Positions 1-8,117 of a DNA stretch of 64,000 nt are shown here, piece by piece. A program made the position numbers and the translations under genes. The DNA lies in contig NZ_JAZDCH010000028.1 in assembly GCF_036311905.1 (NCBI RefSeq), forward strand, positions 57,552 to 121,551, given 5' to 3'. A model generated the notes under the pieces. That model was given only the letters and a program-made list of their open reading frames with translations, had not been told where the DNA came from and did no database searches. This stretch comes from Brachybacterium sp036311905 (lineage in GTDB: Bacteria > Actinomycetota > Actinomycetes > Actinomycetales > Dermabacteraceae). How positions within the stretch are numbered: the stretch's first letter is position 1; each line of letters begins with the position of its first letter.

Positions 1-557
1 TTGAGACCGCGCACGAGCTCCCAGGCACGGGAGCGGGACTCGGGGTCCAGGCCCGTGGTGGGCTCGTCGAGGAAGAGCAGCTCGGGGTCCCCGGCGATCG
101 CGCAGGCCAGGTCGAGGCGTCGCACCTCGCCGCCGGAGAGGGAGGAGATGCGGGTCCCGGCGCGGTGGGTGAGGTCGACGGCGGCCAGCAGCTCGCCGAC
201 GGGGCGCGGCGCGGAGAGCGTCGAGGTCCACATGCGCAGCGCCTCCGCGGCCGTGAGGTCCGCGGGGAAGCCGCCGCTCTGCAGCATGAGGCCCTGGCGG
301 GGGCGCACCGCGCGGCGGTCCTGCACGGGATCCATGCCGAGGACGCTCACGGTGCCGGCGCTCGCCGGGGCGAGGCCCTCGAGCACCTCGAGGGTCGAGG
401 TCTTCCCGGCGCCGTTGGTGCCGAGCAGGGCGAAGAGCTCGCCGCGGCGGACCTCGAGGTCGATGCCGTCGACGGCGGTGTAGGCGGAGGCGCCGCGGCC
501 GTAGCGGCGGGTGAGCCCCCTGGCGGAGAGGACGGGGTCTGCGGTGCTGTTCGTCAT
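1..557 (-). CDS. ABC transporter ATP-binding protein (partial, C-terminus off window)
   Basis: This gene runs off the left edge; its first 185 codons are visible, starting at the ATG whose complement is 555-557. It encodes an ABC ATPase of the drug/antibiotic exporter (DrrA/CcmA-like) type. Visible motifs in order are Walker A GTNGAGKT, the signature LSGGEVRR and Walker B LLFLDEPTTGLD. The energised permease would lie beyond the edge. It likely powers export of a lipophilic compound or lipid, but the substrate cannot be read from the sequence. The ATPase call is firm; the DrrA-like subfamily is an inference from the single short nucleotide-binding domain. Confidence 0.9.
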   Translation of the reverse strand, partial: MTNSTADPVLSARGLTRRYGRGASAYTAVDGIDLEVRRGELFALLGTNGAGKTSTLEVLEGLAPASAGTVSVLGMDPVQDRRAVRPRQGLMLQSGGFPADLTAAEALRMWTSTLSAPRPVGELLAAVDLTHRAGTRISSLSGGEVRRLDLACAIAGDPELLFLDEPTTGLDPESRSRAWELVRGL

Positions 558-647
558 GGGGACCAGCCTTCCGTCGCGGGCGGCGGGGCGGCAGGGCGCC
601 CGGTCATCGGCTCCGGTGCGATCCTCACGCCCCGGTCATGACATTCC

Positions 648-1160
648 TCAGGTCGCGGCGTACAGCGCCCGGAAGTGGTCGCAGCGGCCGGGCACGTAGT
701 CCGGCTCGAAGGCGATCGCCGCCACGTCGGCGCCGGTGCGGGCGGCGACCAGGCGGTCGAGGTAGAACTCCCAGCCGGGGCCGATCATCGCGGCCTCCTC
801 GGCCTCGTCGACCTGCTGCAGCAGCGTCACGGCGGCACCCGCGCCGGCCTCCTCGACGCGCAGCTCGAGCACCCAGCGCATGTCGCCCTCACCGGTCTCG
901 AGCAGCAGACGGCGCGGCGCCTCGCAGGCGAGCACGCGGGCGCTCATCCGCGGCTGCCCCTCCTCGGCGAGCATCTGCACCTCGATGCCCGTGACCGTGT
1001 CCCCGCGCCAGGTCCCGAACCAGGTCGCGGTGAGGGCGGGGTCCGTGAGCGCCGCCCAGGCGCCGGTGACGGTGTCCGGGAGGAGACGGCGGATCGCGAG
1101 GCGGCCGTCCGCGGCGCGGGTCGCGGAGGGGCCGTCGGCGGGGAGTGACGGGGTGCTCAT
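648..1160 (-). CDS. SRPBCC (AHSA1-like) domain protein
   Basis: The product is 170 residues. The N-terminal IRRLLPDTVTGAWAALTDP followed by TATWFGTW is the usual opening of an AHSA1/START-like SRPBCC fold, a hydrophobic-cavity domain found in Hsp90 activators and ligand-binding proteins. Residues about 20-140 form the domain, with WEFYLDRLVAA near the C-terminus as the usual terminal helix. There are no signal peptide or membrane segments. It is divergent from metN with only 36 bases between the starts. A leaderless promoter (TACGCT, 6 bases before the ATG) supports this start. The function is unknown beyond the fold. Confidence 0.8.
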   Translation of the reverse strand: MSTPSLPADGPSATRAADGRLAIRRLLPDTVTGAWAALTDPALTATWFGTWRGDTVTGIEVQMLAEEGQPRMSARVLACEAPRRLLLETGEGDMRWVLELRVEEAGAGAAVTLLQQVDEAEEAAMIGPGWEFYLDRLVAARTGADVAAIAFEPDYVPGRCDHFRALYAAT

Positions 1161-1166
1161 GCGCGG

Positions 1167-1172
1167 AGCGTA
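1167..1172 (-). promoter_or_regulatory. -10 hexamer of a leaderless promoter (SRPBCC gene)
   Basis: TACGCT read on the minus strand ends 6 bases before the ATG at 1160, so transcription would start at or next to the start codon. No Shine-Dalgarno sequence can fit in the gap. Confidence 0.55.
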
Positions 1173-1196
1173 GTCCTGTGAACTTCGTTTCTCCGT

Positions 1197-2261
1197 ATGA
1201 ACAGGGGTGCCGGAAAGGGGTGCTTGGATGTTTCACTGCCTGACGTGATCACTCTCGACGGACTGCGCAAGGTCTTCCCCGCTCCCGGCGGCGGAGACCC
1301 CGTCGTCGCGCTCGGCGGTATCGACCTCCACCTCGACGCGGGACGCATCCACGGCATCGTCGGCCGCTCCGGCGCCGGCAAGTCCACGCTCATCCGCTGC
1401 CTCACGGGTCTCGAGAAGCCCACCTCGGGGCGCGTGGAGGTCGACGGCACCGACGTGGCCGCCCTCGACGGTGCCGCGCTGCGCGCCGCCCGACGGAACA
1501 TCGGCATGGTCTTCCAGCACGCGAACCTGCTGGACTCCCGCACGGCCGCCCAGAACATCGCCCACCCCCTGGAGATCGCGGGCGTGCCCCGCGCCGAGCG
1601 CGAGCGCCGCGTCGCCGAGCTGGTCGAGCTCGTCGGCCTGACCGGCCGCGAGCACAACCACCCCGCGCAGCTCTCCGGCGGTCAGATCCAGCGCGTCGGC
1701 ATCGCCCGCGGCCTCGCCGCCGAGCCGAAGGTGCTGCTGTGCGACGAGCCCACCAGCGCCCTCGATGGCGGGACCACCCGGCAGATCCTGAACCTGCTCG
1801 CCGACCTGCGCGAGCGCCTCGGGATCACGGTCGTGATCATCACCCACGAGATGGCCGTGGTGCGCGAGGTGTGCGACACCGTGACCCTGCTGCAGGACGG
1901 CAGGATCACCCAGACCGGCGACCTGATCGATGTCGCCGCCGACCCCCACGGCCCGCTCAGCGCCGAGCTGATCCCTCTGCCCCCGGCTCCGACAGGGATC
2001 GACGCCCTGGTCGTGAACTGCGACTACGGTGACTCCGAGCGCTTCCGCACGAGCGAGGACCTCATCGCCCTGGCCGCGGAGTACGAGGCCGAGGCGACCC
2101 TCGTCGCCGGGACCATCGAGACCATCGGCGGCCGTCAGGTGGGACGGGTCCAGCTCGCCCTGCGCAACCGCTCCGGCGCCCCGATCTCCCGCGAGGGCCT
2201 CGACTCCTATCTCGCCGAGCTCGCCGCGGCCGGCGTCGTCGCCACGGAGGTGACCGCATGA
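1197..2261 (+). CDS. metN: Methionine ABC transporter ATP-binding protein MetN
   Basis: The product is 354 residues: the ATPase of the D/L-methionine importer. Walker A is GRSGAGKST, the signature LSGGQIQRVGIARGL, Walker B VLLCDEPTSALD, and the H-loop IITHEM. After about residue 265 comes an NIL domain (about 275-350), the methionine-sensing regulatory domain specific to MetN. It overlaps metI by 4 bases (ATGA) and metQ follows, giving the canonical metNIQ order. The start is uncertain: ATG 1197 is the longest form, but homology begins near VITLDGLRKVF, so GTG 1245 (338 residues) is a realistic alternative. The 36-base gap upstream leaves no room for a SAM riboswitch. Confidence 0.95.
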   Translation: MNRGAGKGCLDVSLPDVITLDGLRKVFPAPGGGDPVVALGGIDLHLDAGRIHGIVGRSGAGKSTLIRCLTGLEKPTSGRVEVDGTDVAALDGAALRAARRNIGMVFQHANLLDSRTAAQNIAHPLEIAGVPRAERERRVAELVELVGLTGREHNHPAQLSGGQIQRVGIARGLAAEPKVLLCDEPTSALDGGTTRQILNLLADLRERLGITVVIITHEMAVVREVCDTVTLLQDGRITQTGDLIDVAADPHGPLSAELIPLPPAPTGIDALVVNCDYGDSERFRTSEDLIALAAEYEAEATLVAGTIETIGGRQVGRVQLALRNRSGAPISREGLDSYLAELAAAGVVATEVTA

Positions 2262-2959
2262 TCGACACGCTCCAGGAATGGCTCTCCAACCCGCTGCTGG
2301 TCCGCTGGGACGGCGGTCCGTGGCAGGCCACCCTCGTCACCCTCTACATGACCGCAGTGACCATGGTGGCGACGGTCCTGATCGGTCTGCCGCTCGGGGT
2401 CGCGCTGTTCGAGACCGAGGGCTCCTCCTCGCCGGCCGTGCGGACCCTGAACCGGGTCGTCGGCTTCGTCGTCAACGTGCTGCGCTCCTTCCCCTTCTTC
2501 ATCCTGATCATCGCGCTGATCCCGATCACCTCGGCGATCACGGGCCGCTCGACCGGCCCGAACGCGGCGATGATCGCCCTGACCATCGCGGCCGTCCCCT
2601 TCGCCGCGCGCCTGTTCGAGCTGAACCTGCGCGAGATCCCCGCGGGCAAGATCGAGGCCGTGCGGATGATGGGCGCGACGCGCTGGCAGGTGATCCGCCA
2701 GGTGCTCGTCCCCGAGGCGCTGCCCGGCATCATCGGCTCCATCACCACCACCACGATCGCCGTCATCGGCTACACCGCGATGGCCGGCTCGGTGAACTCC
2801 GGCGGCCTCGGCCAGCTCGCCTACAACCGCGGATACACCGGCTACCAGACCGAGATCATCATCGTCACCGTGATCCTGCTGGTCCTCATCGTCATCGGAG
2901 TCCAGCTGATCGGCTCCCGTCTCGCCCGCGCGGTCGACCACCGCGCCCGCACCGCCTGA
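2258..2959 (+). CDS. metI: Methionine ABC transporter permease MetI
   Basis: The product is 233 residues, the normal MetI length. It is a MetI-type inner-membrane permease with about five transmembrane helices (about 25-45, 65-95, 100-120, 160-185, 200-220). The cytoplasmic coupling segment EIPAGKIEAVRMMGATRWQ matches the EAA loop that docks on MetN. The start ATG overlaps the metN stop (ATGA), indicating translational coupling. It forms the membrane pore for methionine and is probably also permissive for methionine analogues. The call is firm from both sequence and context. Confidence 0.95.
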   Translation: MIDTLQEWLSNPLLVRWDGGPWQATLVTLYMTAVTMVATVLIGLPLGVALFETEGSSSPAVRTLNRVVGFVVNVLRSFPFFILIIALIPITSAITGRSTGPNAAMIALTIAAVPFAARLFELNLREIPAGKIEAVRMMGATRWQVIRQVLVPEALPGIIGSITTTTIAVIGYTAMAGSVNSGGLGQLAYNRGYTGYQTEIIIVTVILLVLIVIGVQLIGSRLARAVDHRARTA

Positions 2960-2983
2960 CCCCCACCCCGCAAAGGAACCGCT

Positions 2984-3823
2984 ATGTCCACGCTCTCGCG
3001 TCGCACCCTGTTCGCCTCCGGCGCCGGCCTCGCCGCGCTCACCCTCGCCGCCTGCGGCGGCTCCGACGAGGAGGCCCTGACCGAGGAGGGCGGCGTGACC
3101 ACGATCCGCGTGGCCGCCACCCCGCTCCCGCACATGGAGATCCTCACCTTCATCAGCGAGAACCTCGCCGAGGCCGCGGGCCTCGAGCTCGACCTGCAGG
3201 AGCAGACCGAGTACCCGATCCCGAACCGCCTGCTCTCCGAGGGCGAGGTGGACGCGAACTTCTTCCAGCATCTGCCCTACCTCGAGACCGAGATCGCCGA
3301 GAACGGCTACGAGCTGACCCCCTTCGCGGGCGTGCACATCGAGCCCCTGGGCATCTTCTCCGAGTCGCTGACCAGCCTCGACGAGATCGAGGAGGGGGCG
3401 GCCGTGGGCCTGCCCAACGATCCCACCAACCGTGGCCGCGCCCTCGCCCTGCTCGCCGACCAGGGCCTGCTCGCCCTCATGGACGGCATCGAGCCGACCG
3501 CCGCGACCGTCGACGACATCGCCGAGAACCCCAAGAACCTCGATCTCCAGGAGATCGACGCCGCACTCCTGCCGCGCACCCTGGGCGACTACGCCATCGC
3601 CGTGATCAACGGCAACTACGCCCTCGAGGCCGACCTCAGCCCCGCCGAGGACGCCCTCGCGCTCGAGTCCGGCGAGGACAACCCCTACGCCAACATGCTC
3701 GTCGTCCGCACCGCCGACAAGGACAACGCCGCGCTGAAGACGCTCGACGAGCTCCTCCACTCGGAGGACGTGCGCGCCTTCATCGAGGAGACCTACTCGG
3801 GCGCGGTCATCCCCGCGTTCTGA
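2984..3823 (+). CDS. metQ: Methionine-binding lipoprotein MetQ
   Basis: The product is 279 residues. A lipoprotein signal peptide ends in the lipobox LTLAAC, with lipidation at Cys24. The mature protein is an NlpA/MetQ-type binding protein; NRLLSEGEVDANFFQHLPYL is the family hallmark. It captures methionine outside the membrane and delivers it to MetNI. A Shine-Dalgarno AAAGGA lies about 6 bases before the ATG, and the gene follows metI by 24 bases. Its 3' end overlaps the convergent oligopeptidase gene by 17 bases (3807-3823), with no visible terminator between them. Confidence 0.95.
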   Translation: MSTLSRRTLFASGAGLAALTLAACGGSDEEALTEEGGVTTIRVAATPLPHMEILTFISENLAEAAGLELDLQEQTEYPIPNRLLSEGEVDANFFQHLPYLETEIAENGYELTPFAGVHIEPLGIFSESLTSLDEIEEGAAVGLPNDPTNRGRALALLADQGLLALMDGIEPTAATVDDIAENPKNLDLQEIDAALLPRTLGDYAIAVINGNYALEADLSPAEDALALESGEDNPYANMLVVRTADKDNAALKTLDELLHSEDVRAFIEETYSGAVIPAF

Positions 3824-5930
3824 TCGGCTCCGTCGCCGCGAGCTGGTCCAGCAGCCAGGCCAGCTCGTCGGCGCGCTGCTCCCACTTGCGGTAGCGGCCG
3901 GAGCGGCCGCCGTGCCCCGCGACCATCTCGCAGCGGAACACGATCGGCCGCTCCGCCGGGTCCGAGGTGACCGTCTCCCGCAGCCGGGCGACCCACTTGG
4001 CGGGCTCGACGAAGAACACGCGGGTGTCGTTGAGCGAGGTCGAGGCGAAGATCGCCGGGTACTCCGCCGCCCGGATGTTCTCGTAAGGCGTGTACTCCTT
4101 CATGTACGCGTAGACCTCGGCGCTCTCGACGGGGTTGCCCCACTCCTCCCACTCGCCGACGGTCAGCGGCAGCGAGGGGTCGAGGATCGTGGTCAGCGCG
4201 TCGACGAACGGCACCCCGGCGATGATCGCCCGGAACCGCTCGGGGGCGAGGTTCGCGACGGCGCCCATCAGCAGGCCGCCCGCGCTGCGGCCTTCCGCGC
4301 CGAGGCGTGAGGGGTCCACGAGGCCCGCCTCGGCCAGGTGCGCGGCCGCCGTCACGTAGTCGGAGAAGGAGTTCTTCTTCTCGAGCAGCTTCCCGTGGTC
4401 GTACCAGGCGCGGCCCATCTCGCCGCCGCCGCGCACGTGCGCGATCGCGACGACGACCCCGCGGTCCAGGAGCGAGAGGCGGGTCGGCACGAACGAGGGG
4501 TCGATCGAGACCTCGTAGGAGCCGTAGCCGTACAGATAGCCGGGGGCCGTGCCGTCGGCGGCGACCTCCCGCCGGGAGACGACGCTGAGCGGCACCCGGG
4601 TGCCGTCGGCGGCCGTCGCCCACTCGCGACGCTCGACGTAGAGCGAGGGGTCGTAGCCCGGCACCGGGGTGACGCGCAGGATCTCGGTGGTCCCGGCGGC
4701 GACATCCCGCTCGGCGACCGTGGGCGGGGTGAGCAGGCTGGTGAGCTGATAGCGCACCGTGGTCTGCTCCCAGCCGGGGTTGGTGTCCAGCTCGACAGTG
4801 TCCAGCTCACCGCCGTGGGTGAGGTCCTCGGCGCTCTCCACGAGCAGCGAGCCGTCGGCCGCACGGGGGATCAGCCGCACCGAGGCGAGTCCGCCGCTGC
4901 GCAGCTCGAGGGCGACGAAACCGGCGAAGGACTCCACCCCCAGCAGGCGCTCGCCCTCCCCGGCGGTCATCAGCCCGCGCCAGGCGGTGGGATCCTCGAG
5001 CGGCGCCTCGGCGAGCGCGAAGCCCTCCGCGCCGTCGTTGTGCACCACCAGCAGCCGGTCGCCCGCCCACTCGATCGCATAGTCCACCCCGTCGCGGCGG
5101 CCGCCCGCGGGACGGGGCGGAGAGGTCGGGTCCTCGAGATCGACCAGCCAGGCCTCGGCCGTGGTCGACGAGGAGGACTGCAGCACGAGCGCGCGGCCGT
5201 CGCGCGAGCGCTCGAACCACACCGTGAAGCGCTCGTCGGACTCCTCGAGGACAAGCACATCTGTCGTGGGATCGGCGCCGATCCGGTGCCGCCACACCTG
5301 GTGCTGGCGCCAGGCGTCGTCGACCCGGGCGTAGAACAACCACTGCTGGTCCGCGGAGAAGGCGAGGCCGTAGCCGACGCCGGTCACCGCCTCGTCGAGG
5401 ATCTCCCCGCTCGCGAGGTCCTTGACGCGCACGGTGAAGCGCTCGTCGCCCGCGGTGTCCACGGCGTAGGCGAGCAGGTCGTGGTCGGGGGAGGGGACGA
5501 GGCCCCCGAGCGAGTAGAACTCGCTCCCGGCCGCCTCGGCCTGCGCGTCCAGCAGCACCTGTTCCCCGTCGAGCATCGCGCCCGGGGCGACCTCGGGCCG
5601 GGACCCCGCGTCGCGCACGCGGGTGTAGCGGGGGTAGTCGTCGCCCGCGGTGGTGCGGGTGATGTACCACCAGTCGCCGCGGCGCACCGGCACCGACAGG
5701 TCCGTCTCCTGGGTGTGCCCGACGAACTCGGCGACCAGCGCCTCCCGCAGGGCGCCCAGATGCGCGGTGCGGGCGTCGGCGTAGGCGTTCTCCGCCTCGA
5801 GATGCGCGATGACCTCCGGGTCCTCCTTGTCGCGCAGCCACTCGTAGGGGTCTGCGACCACGTCGCCGTGGGCGTGGCGCTCCGTGGGGCGGCGGGCGGG
5901 ACGGGGTGCATCGGGAAGGACTGAGGTCAT
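3807..5930 (-). CDS. ptrB: Oligopeptidase B / S9 prolyl oligopeptidase family
   Basis: The product is 707 residues, normal for protease II. It cleaves short peptides after basic residues and lacks a signal peptide, so it acts in the cytoplasm. The N-terminal beta-propeller spans about 20-410 (opening DPYEWLRDKEDPEV) and the alpha/beta-hydrolase domain follows. The catalytic triad is visible as Ser in GRSAGG, Asp in SLNDTRV and His in AGHGGRSGR; the segment HVRGGGEMGRAWY is diagnostic of the family. I chose MTSVLPD (5930) over an upstream ATG because a TAGGCT hexamer sits 7 bases before it. It is divergent from the universal stress gene. Confidence 0.93.
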   Translation of the reverse strand: MTSVLPDAPRPARRPTERHAHGDVVADPYEWLRDKEDPEVIAHLEAENAYADARTAHLGALREALVAEFVGHTQETDLSVPVRRGDWWYITRTTAGDDYPRYTRVRDAGSRPEVAPGAMLDGEQVLLDAQAEAAGSEFYSLGGLVPSPDHDLLAYAVDTAGDERFTVRVKDLASGEILDEAVTGVGYGLAFSADQQWLFYARVDDAWRQHQVWRHRIGADPTTDVLVLEESDERFTVWFERSRDGRALVLQSSSSTTAEAWLVDLEDPTSPPRPAGGRRDGVDYAIEWAGDRLLVVHNDGAEGFALAEAPLEDPTAWRGLMTAGEGERLLGVESFAGFVALELRSGGLASVRLIPRAADGSLLVESAEDLTHGGELDTVELDTNPGWEQTTVRYQLTSLLTPPTVAERDVAAGTTEILRVTPVPGYDPSLYVERREWATAADGTRVPLSVVSRREVAADGTAPGYLYGYGSYEVSIDPSFVPTRLSLLDRGVVVAIAHVRGGGEMGRAWYDHGKLLEKKNSFSDYVTAAAHLAEAGLVDPSRLGAEGRSAGGLLMGAVANLAPERFRAIIAGVPFVDALTTILDPSLPLTVGEWEEWGNPVESAEVYAYMKEYTPYENIRAAEYPAIFASTSLNDTRVFFVEPAKWVARLRETVTSDPAERPIVFRCEMVAGHGGRSGRYRKWEQRADELAWLLDQLAATEPIRTRG

Positions 5931-5937
5931 GGGCGGG

Positions 5938-5943
5938 AGCCTA
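5938..5943 (-). promoter_or_regulatory. -10 hexamer of a leaderless promoter (ptrB)
   Basis: TAGGCT on the minus strand lies 7 bases before the ptrB ATG at 5930. It is back-to-back with the usp promoter at 5953-5958; the two divergent starts are only 34 bases apart. Confidence 0.55.
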
Positions 5944-5952
5944 CTGGCGGCG

Positions 5953-5958
5953 TACCCT
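5953..5958 (+). promoter_or_regulatory. -10 hexamer of a leaderless promoter (universal stress gene)
   Basis: TACCCT is followed by 6 bases (GGGTGC) and then the ATG at 5965. No Shine-Dalgarno sequence is present, consistent with a leaderless mRNA. Confidence 0.6.
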
Positions 5959-5964
5959 GGGTGC

Positions 5965-6723
5965 ATGAGCGTCAGCGACATCGTCGTCGGCTACGACGAC
6001 ACCCTCGCCTCCGCGGAGGCCGTGCGCTGGGCGGCGGATCTCGCCGCCGCCACCGGGACCCCGCTCCGGATCGTCCATGCCTGGTCGTGGCCGCTGCTGG
6101 GCGACGAGCTGACCGGCATGCCGACCCTCGCGGCCGCCGGTCCCCACAACCAGGCGCAGCGGCACATGGACGAGGTCGCCGACGAGGTCCGCTCGCACGT
6201 CGCCGGGCTGGAGGTGCGCGCAGAACTGGTCCCGGGCGAGCCGCGAGAGGTGCTCTCGGAGATCGCCGCCGACGCGTCCCTGCTGGTGGTCGGCACCCGC
6301 GGCCTGGGCCGGGTGCTCGGCCTGCTGCTCGGATCGGTCAGCCGCGGGCTGCTGCACGAGACGGGCTGCCCGGTCGCGATCATCCGTTCGGCCGAGCATC
6401 GCGCCGGCCCCGTGCTGGTCGCCGTCGACGGATCGCCCGTGAGCGGCCGGGCCGAGCAGACCGGCGCACGTCTCGCGGCCGCCTGGGGCGCCCCACTGCG
6501 CCGCGTGCACGTCGCGGTCCCCGGTGCGGACCGCGGCGGGATCCCGGACGGGGTCGAGATCCTCCCGGCGCGGACCGTCCCGGACGGTCTGCTCGATGCG
6601 GCCGCGGGGTCGCGGGTGCTGGTGATGGGGCATCGGGGCGCCGACGAGACGGCCCTCGGCTCGGCGGCGCATGCGACGGTGCTGCACGGCGTGGGCAATG
6701 TCGTGGTGGTCCGCGGCGAGTGA
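5965..6723 (+). CDS. Universal stress protein, two-domain
   Basis: The product is 252 residues with two tandem UspA domains. The first (1-140) opens with DIVVGYDDTLASAEAV and keeps the ATP-binding pattern G-x2-G-x9-G-S in GTRGLGRVLGLLLGS. The second (about 145-252) begins VLVAVDGSPVSG but is short, and its nucleotide loop (GHRGADETALGS) is degenerate, so only the first half is likely to bind ATP. It is a cytoplasmic stress or dormancy protein in other actinobacteria. The start at 5965 is set by the leaderless promoter; an in-frame upstream ATG would read through the ptrB promoter. Confidence 0.9.
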   Translation: MSVSDIVVGYDDTLASAEAVRWAADLAAATGTPLRIVHAWSWPLLGDELTGMPTLAAAGPHNQAQRHMDEVADEVRSHVAGLEVRAELVPGEPREVLSEIAADASLLVVGTRGLGRVLGLLLGSVSRGLLHETGCPVAIIRSAEHRAGPVLVAVDGSPVSGRAEQTGARLAAAWGAPLRRVHVAVPGADRGGIPDGVEILPARTVPDGLLDAAAGSRVLVMGHRGADETALGSAAHATVLHGVGNVVVVRGE

Positions 6724-6750
6724 TCTGACTCGCCCCCGCCCGGCTCCGGT

Positions 6751-6780
6751 TTGAACAGGAGGTGGAGGGGCGGTTACGCT
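6751..6780 (+). promoter_or_regulatory. Promoter of tRNA-Ser
   Basis: TTGAAC (6751-6756), an 18-base spacer and TACGCT (6775-6780) form a good housekeeping sigma promoter. The predicted start is about 6787, directly at the 5' end of the tRNA. Confidence 0.7.
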
Positions 6781-6787
6781 GTCCGGC

Positions 6788-6874
6788 GGTAGCGTGTCCG
6801 AGCGGCCGAAGGTGCATCACTCGAAATGATGTGTGGTGTCAAAGCCACCGCGGGTTCAAATCCCGCCGCTACCG
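6788..6874 (+). tRNA. tRNA-Ser (anticodon CGA)
   Basis: This is an 87-base class II tRNA. The acceptor stem GGTAGCG (6788-6794) pairs perfectly with CGCTACC (6867-6873), followed by discriminator G. The anticodon stem CATCA/TGATG encloses loop CTCGAAA with anticodon CGA at 6822-6824, reading UCG. A long variable arm (stem GTGG/CCAC) is typical of serine tRNAs. The T arm is GCGGG-TTCAAAT-CCCGC. The 3' CCA is not encoded (the genome has CCC after the discriminator) and must be added by tRNA nucleotidyltransferase. Confidence 0.97.
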
Positions 6875-6885
6875 CCCAGGTGATC

Positions 6886-6915
6886 GACGGGCCCCGGTGA
6901 GAACCGGGGCCCGTC
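6886..6915. terminator. Strong hairpin terminator between tRNA-Ser and ptsH
   Basis: A perfect 13-bp stem (6886-6898 with 6903-6915) encloses a GAGA loop. It starts 11 bases after the tRNA and ends 7 bases before the ptsH stop codon of the convergent gene. It probably serves both transcripts; neither side has a strong T-run. Confidence 0.8.
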
Positions 6916-6922
6916 GTCGTCC

Positions 6923-7195
6923 TCAGAGCGCGTCGTCGAGATTCCTCTCGAGGAGCGCGACGAGCGCGTCGAGGGACTCCTCGGCCCCCTCGCCCTCCGC
7001 GCGCAGCGTCACCTCGTCGCCGTGGCCTACGTTCAGGGTGAGCAGCATCAGGATGCTCGAGGCCTTCACGGCGGCGGATCCGGCGGTCTCGATCGTCACC
7101 TCGGCGCTCTGCTCGCTCGCGGCTTGGGAGAAGATCGCGGCGGGCCGGGCGTGGAGCCCGCTCGTGCTCGCGATCCTCACGGTACGTTCTGGCAT
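6923..7195 (-). CDS. ptsH: Phosphocarrier protein HPr
   Basis: The product is 90 residues, the normal HPr length. It relays phosphate from enzyme I to sugar-specific EIIA proteins of the PTS. The active-site His15 lies in SGLHARPAA and the regulatory Ser46 in KASSILMLLTL. No enzyme I gene is adjacent, so this ptsH is unlinked from ptsI in this window; the only other PTS gene here is the orphan EIIA at 33125. A TACCCT hexamer on the minus strand (7225-7230) gives a short leader with a weak GGAGAGG before the ATG. The in-frame upstream extension is not coding. Confidence 0.95.
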   Translation of the reverse strand: MPERTVRIASTSGLHARPAAIFSQAASEQSAEVTIETAGSAAVKASSILMLLTLNVGHGDEVTLRAEGEGAEESLDALVALLERNLDDAL

Positions 7196-7224
7196 CTCAC
7201 ACGCCTCTCCGGTCGGTCGGACCC

Positions 7225-7230
7225 AGGGTA
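7225..7230 (-). promoter_or_regulatory. Probable -10 element of ptsH
   Basis: TACCCT on the minus strand lies 29 bases upstream of the ptsH ATG. Unlike the leaderless genes here, it leaves room for a ribosome site (GGAGAGG). Confidence 0.45.
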
Positions 7231-7326
7231 GCGCCCCCGTCCCGTCCCAGCGGACCCGGCCAAACGGACATCCGACCAGAAAAGCTATCTCGGTGGGCCC
7301 ACGAGCGGTTACAGTTCGTTCGTGCG

Positions 7327-8088
7327 TCAGGGGTGGCGCGGCGGGCCGAGGGCCTCGCGGCCAGCAGGGCTGAGGGCGAACCACGCGATCATGTCCCGCC
7401 CCGGGGTGCGCCCGCCGAGCCCTCCCCAGGTCCAGGCCACGTGCTCGAGGACGTCCGCCAGCGGCAGCTCCCAGGCGCGGAACGCGCCGTCGACCACGAA
7501 GCCCGCCCGCAGCTCGCCGCGCGCGAGCATCCGGCCCAGCAGCAGCGGTCCCCGGACGGCGAACTCCTCGTCCTCGAGCGCCCCCGCCGCGGCGAGCACC
7601 TCGACGACCTGCCCGGGATGGAAGGGGCCCTCCCGGCCCAGCTCCGCGAGGCGCTCCTCGATGCTGCTCGGCGTCGACCGGGAGAACTCGTCGATCCGCT
7701 CCGCCGTCGCGAAGCGCGGCGCGCCCGCCGCCACGGCGCGGGTCTCCCCGTCGTCGTCCACCGCGAGCAGCGCGCCGTAGGGGCCCTCGAGCGACCAGCG
7801 TGGCGCGACGACGAGGCGGCGCCGGCCCTCCAGGGCGACCCACAGCTCCTGGCCGACGCCGATCCCCGCGCCCGCGATCCGCGCCCCCACGACCCGGGCG
7901 TCCCGCAGGCCCACCGGGTCGCCGTCCAGTCGCTGGATCCGGGCGTGCAGCACCGCCCCGCGCTCGGTCACGGTCCAGGTCCCGCGCGCCGCCACCCGCG
8001 TGTGCAGGACCGTCTGCCCGACGAGGCCCCGCAGCAGCGGGGGATCGGGCGGGATCGCGGAGGAGAGGAAGGAGCGCACGCGACGCAT
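7327..8088 (-). CDS. Conserved hypothetical protein
   Basis: The product is 253 residues and I do not recognise its family. It has no signal peptide or membrane segment. The N-terminal half is beta-rich (repeated short strands such as VTERGAVLHARIQRL and ELWVALEGRRRLVVAP). The C-terminal half (about 135-253) looks helical, with GRMLARGELRAGFVVDGAF and a Gly-rich turn. The start ATG lies 30 bases from the divergent tetR gene, so the two may share a control region. Codon use and GC skew match the neighbours, so it is very likely a real gene. Confidence 0.7.
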   Translation of the reverse strand: MRRVRSFLSSAIPPDPPLLRGLVGQTVLHTRVAARGTWTVTERGAVLHARIQRLDGDPVGLRDARVVGARIAGAGIGVGQELWVALEGRRRLVVAPRWSLEGPYGALLAVDDDGETRAVAAGAPRFATAERIDEFSRSTPSSIEERLAELGREGPFHPGQVVEVLAAAGALEDEEFAVRGPLLLGRMLARGELRAGFVVDGAFRAWELPLADVLEHVAWTWGGLGGRTPGRDMIAWFALSPAGREALGPPRHP

Positions 8089-8105
8089 CCTCTCTCACCC
8101 CCGCC

Positions 8106-8111
8106 TACCAT
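8106..8111 (+). promoter_or_regulatory. -10 hexamer of a leaderless promoter (tetR-type gene)
   Basis: TACCAT, then 6 bases, then ATG at 8118. The element lies between the divergent starts at 8088 and 8118, so a bound TetR protein could control both genes. Confidence 0.55.
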
Positions 8112-8117
8112 GGGGCC

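Noticed and set aside
1161..1196. Possible SAM or other riboswitch upstream of metN
   Set aside because: The gap to the divergent gene is only 36 bases, too short for any known methionine-related riboswitch.
2207..3760. Minus-strand open frame of 517 codons opposite metI-metQ
   Set aside because: The plus strand carries clear metI and metQ; the antisense frame is a GC-content artefact.
4338..5924. Plus-strand open frame of 528 codons opposite oligopeptidase B
   Set aside because: Antisense to an S9 peptidase with an intact catalytic triad; composition is shadow-like.
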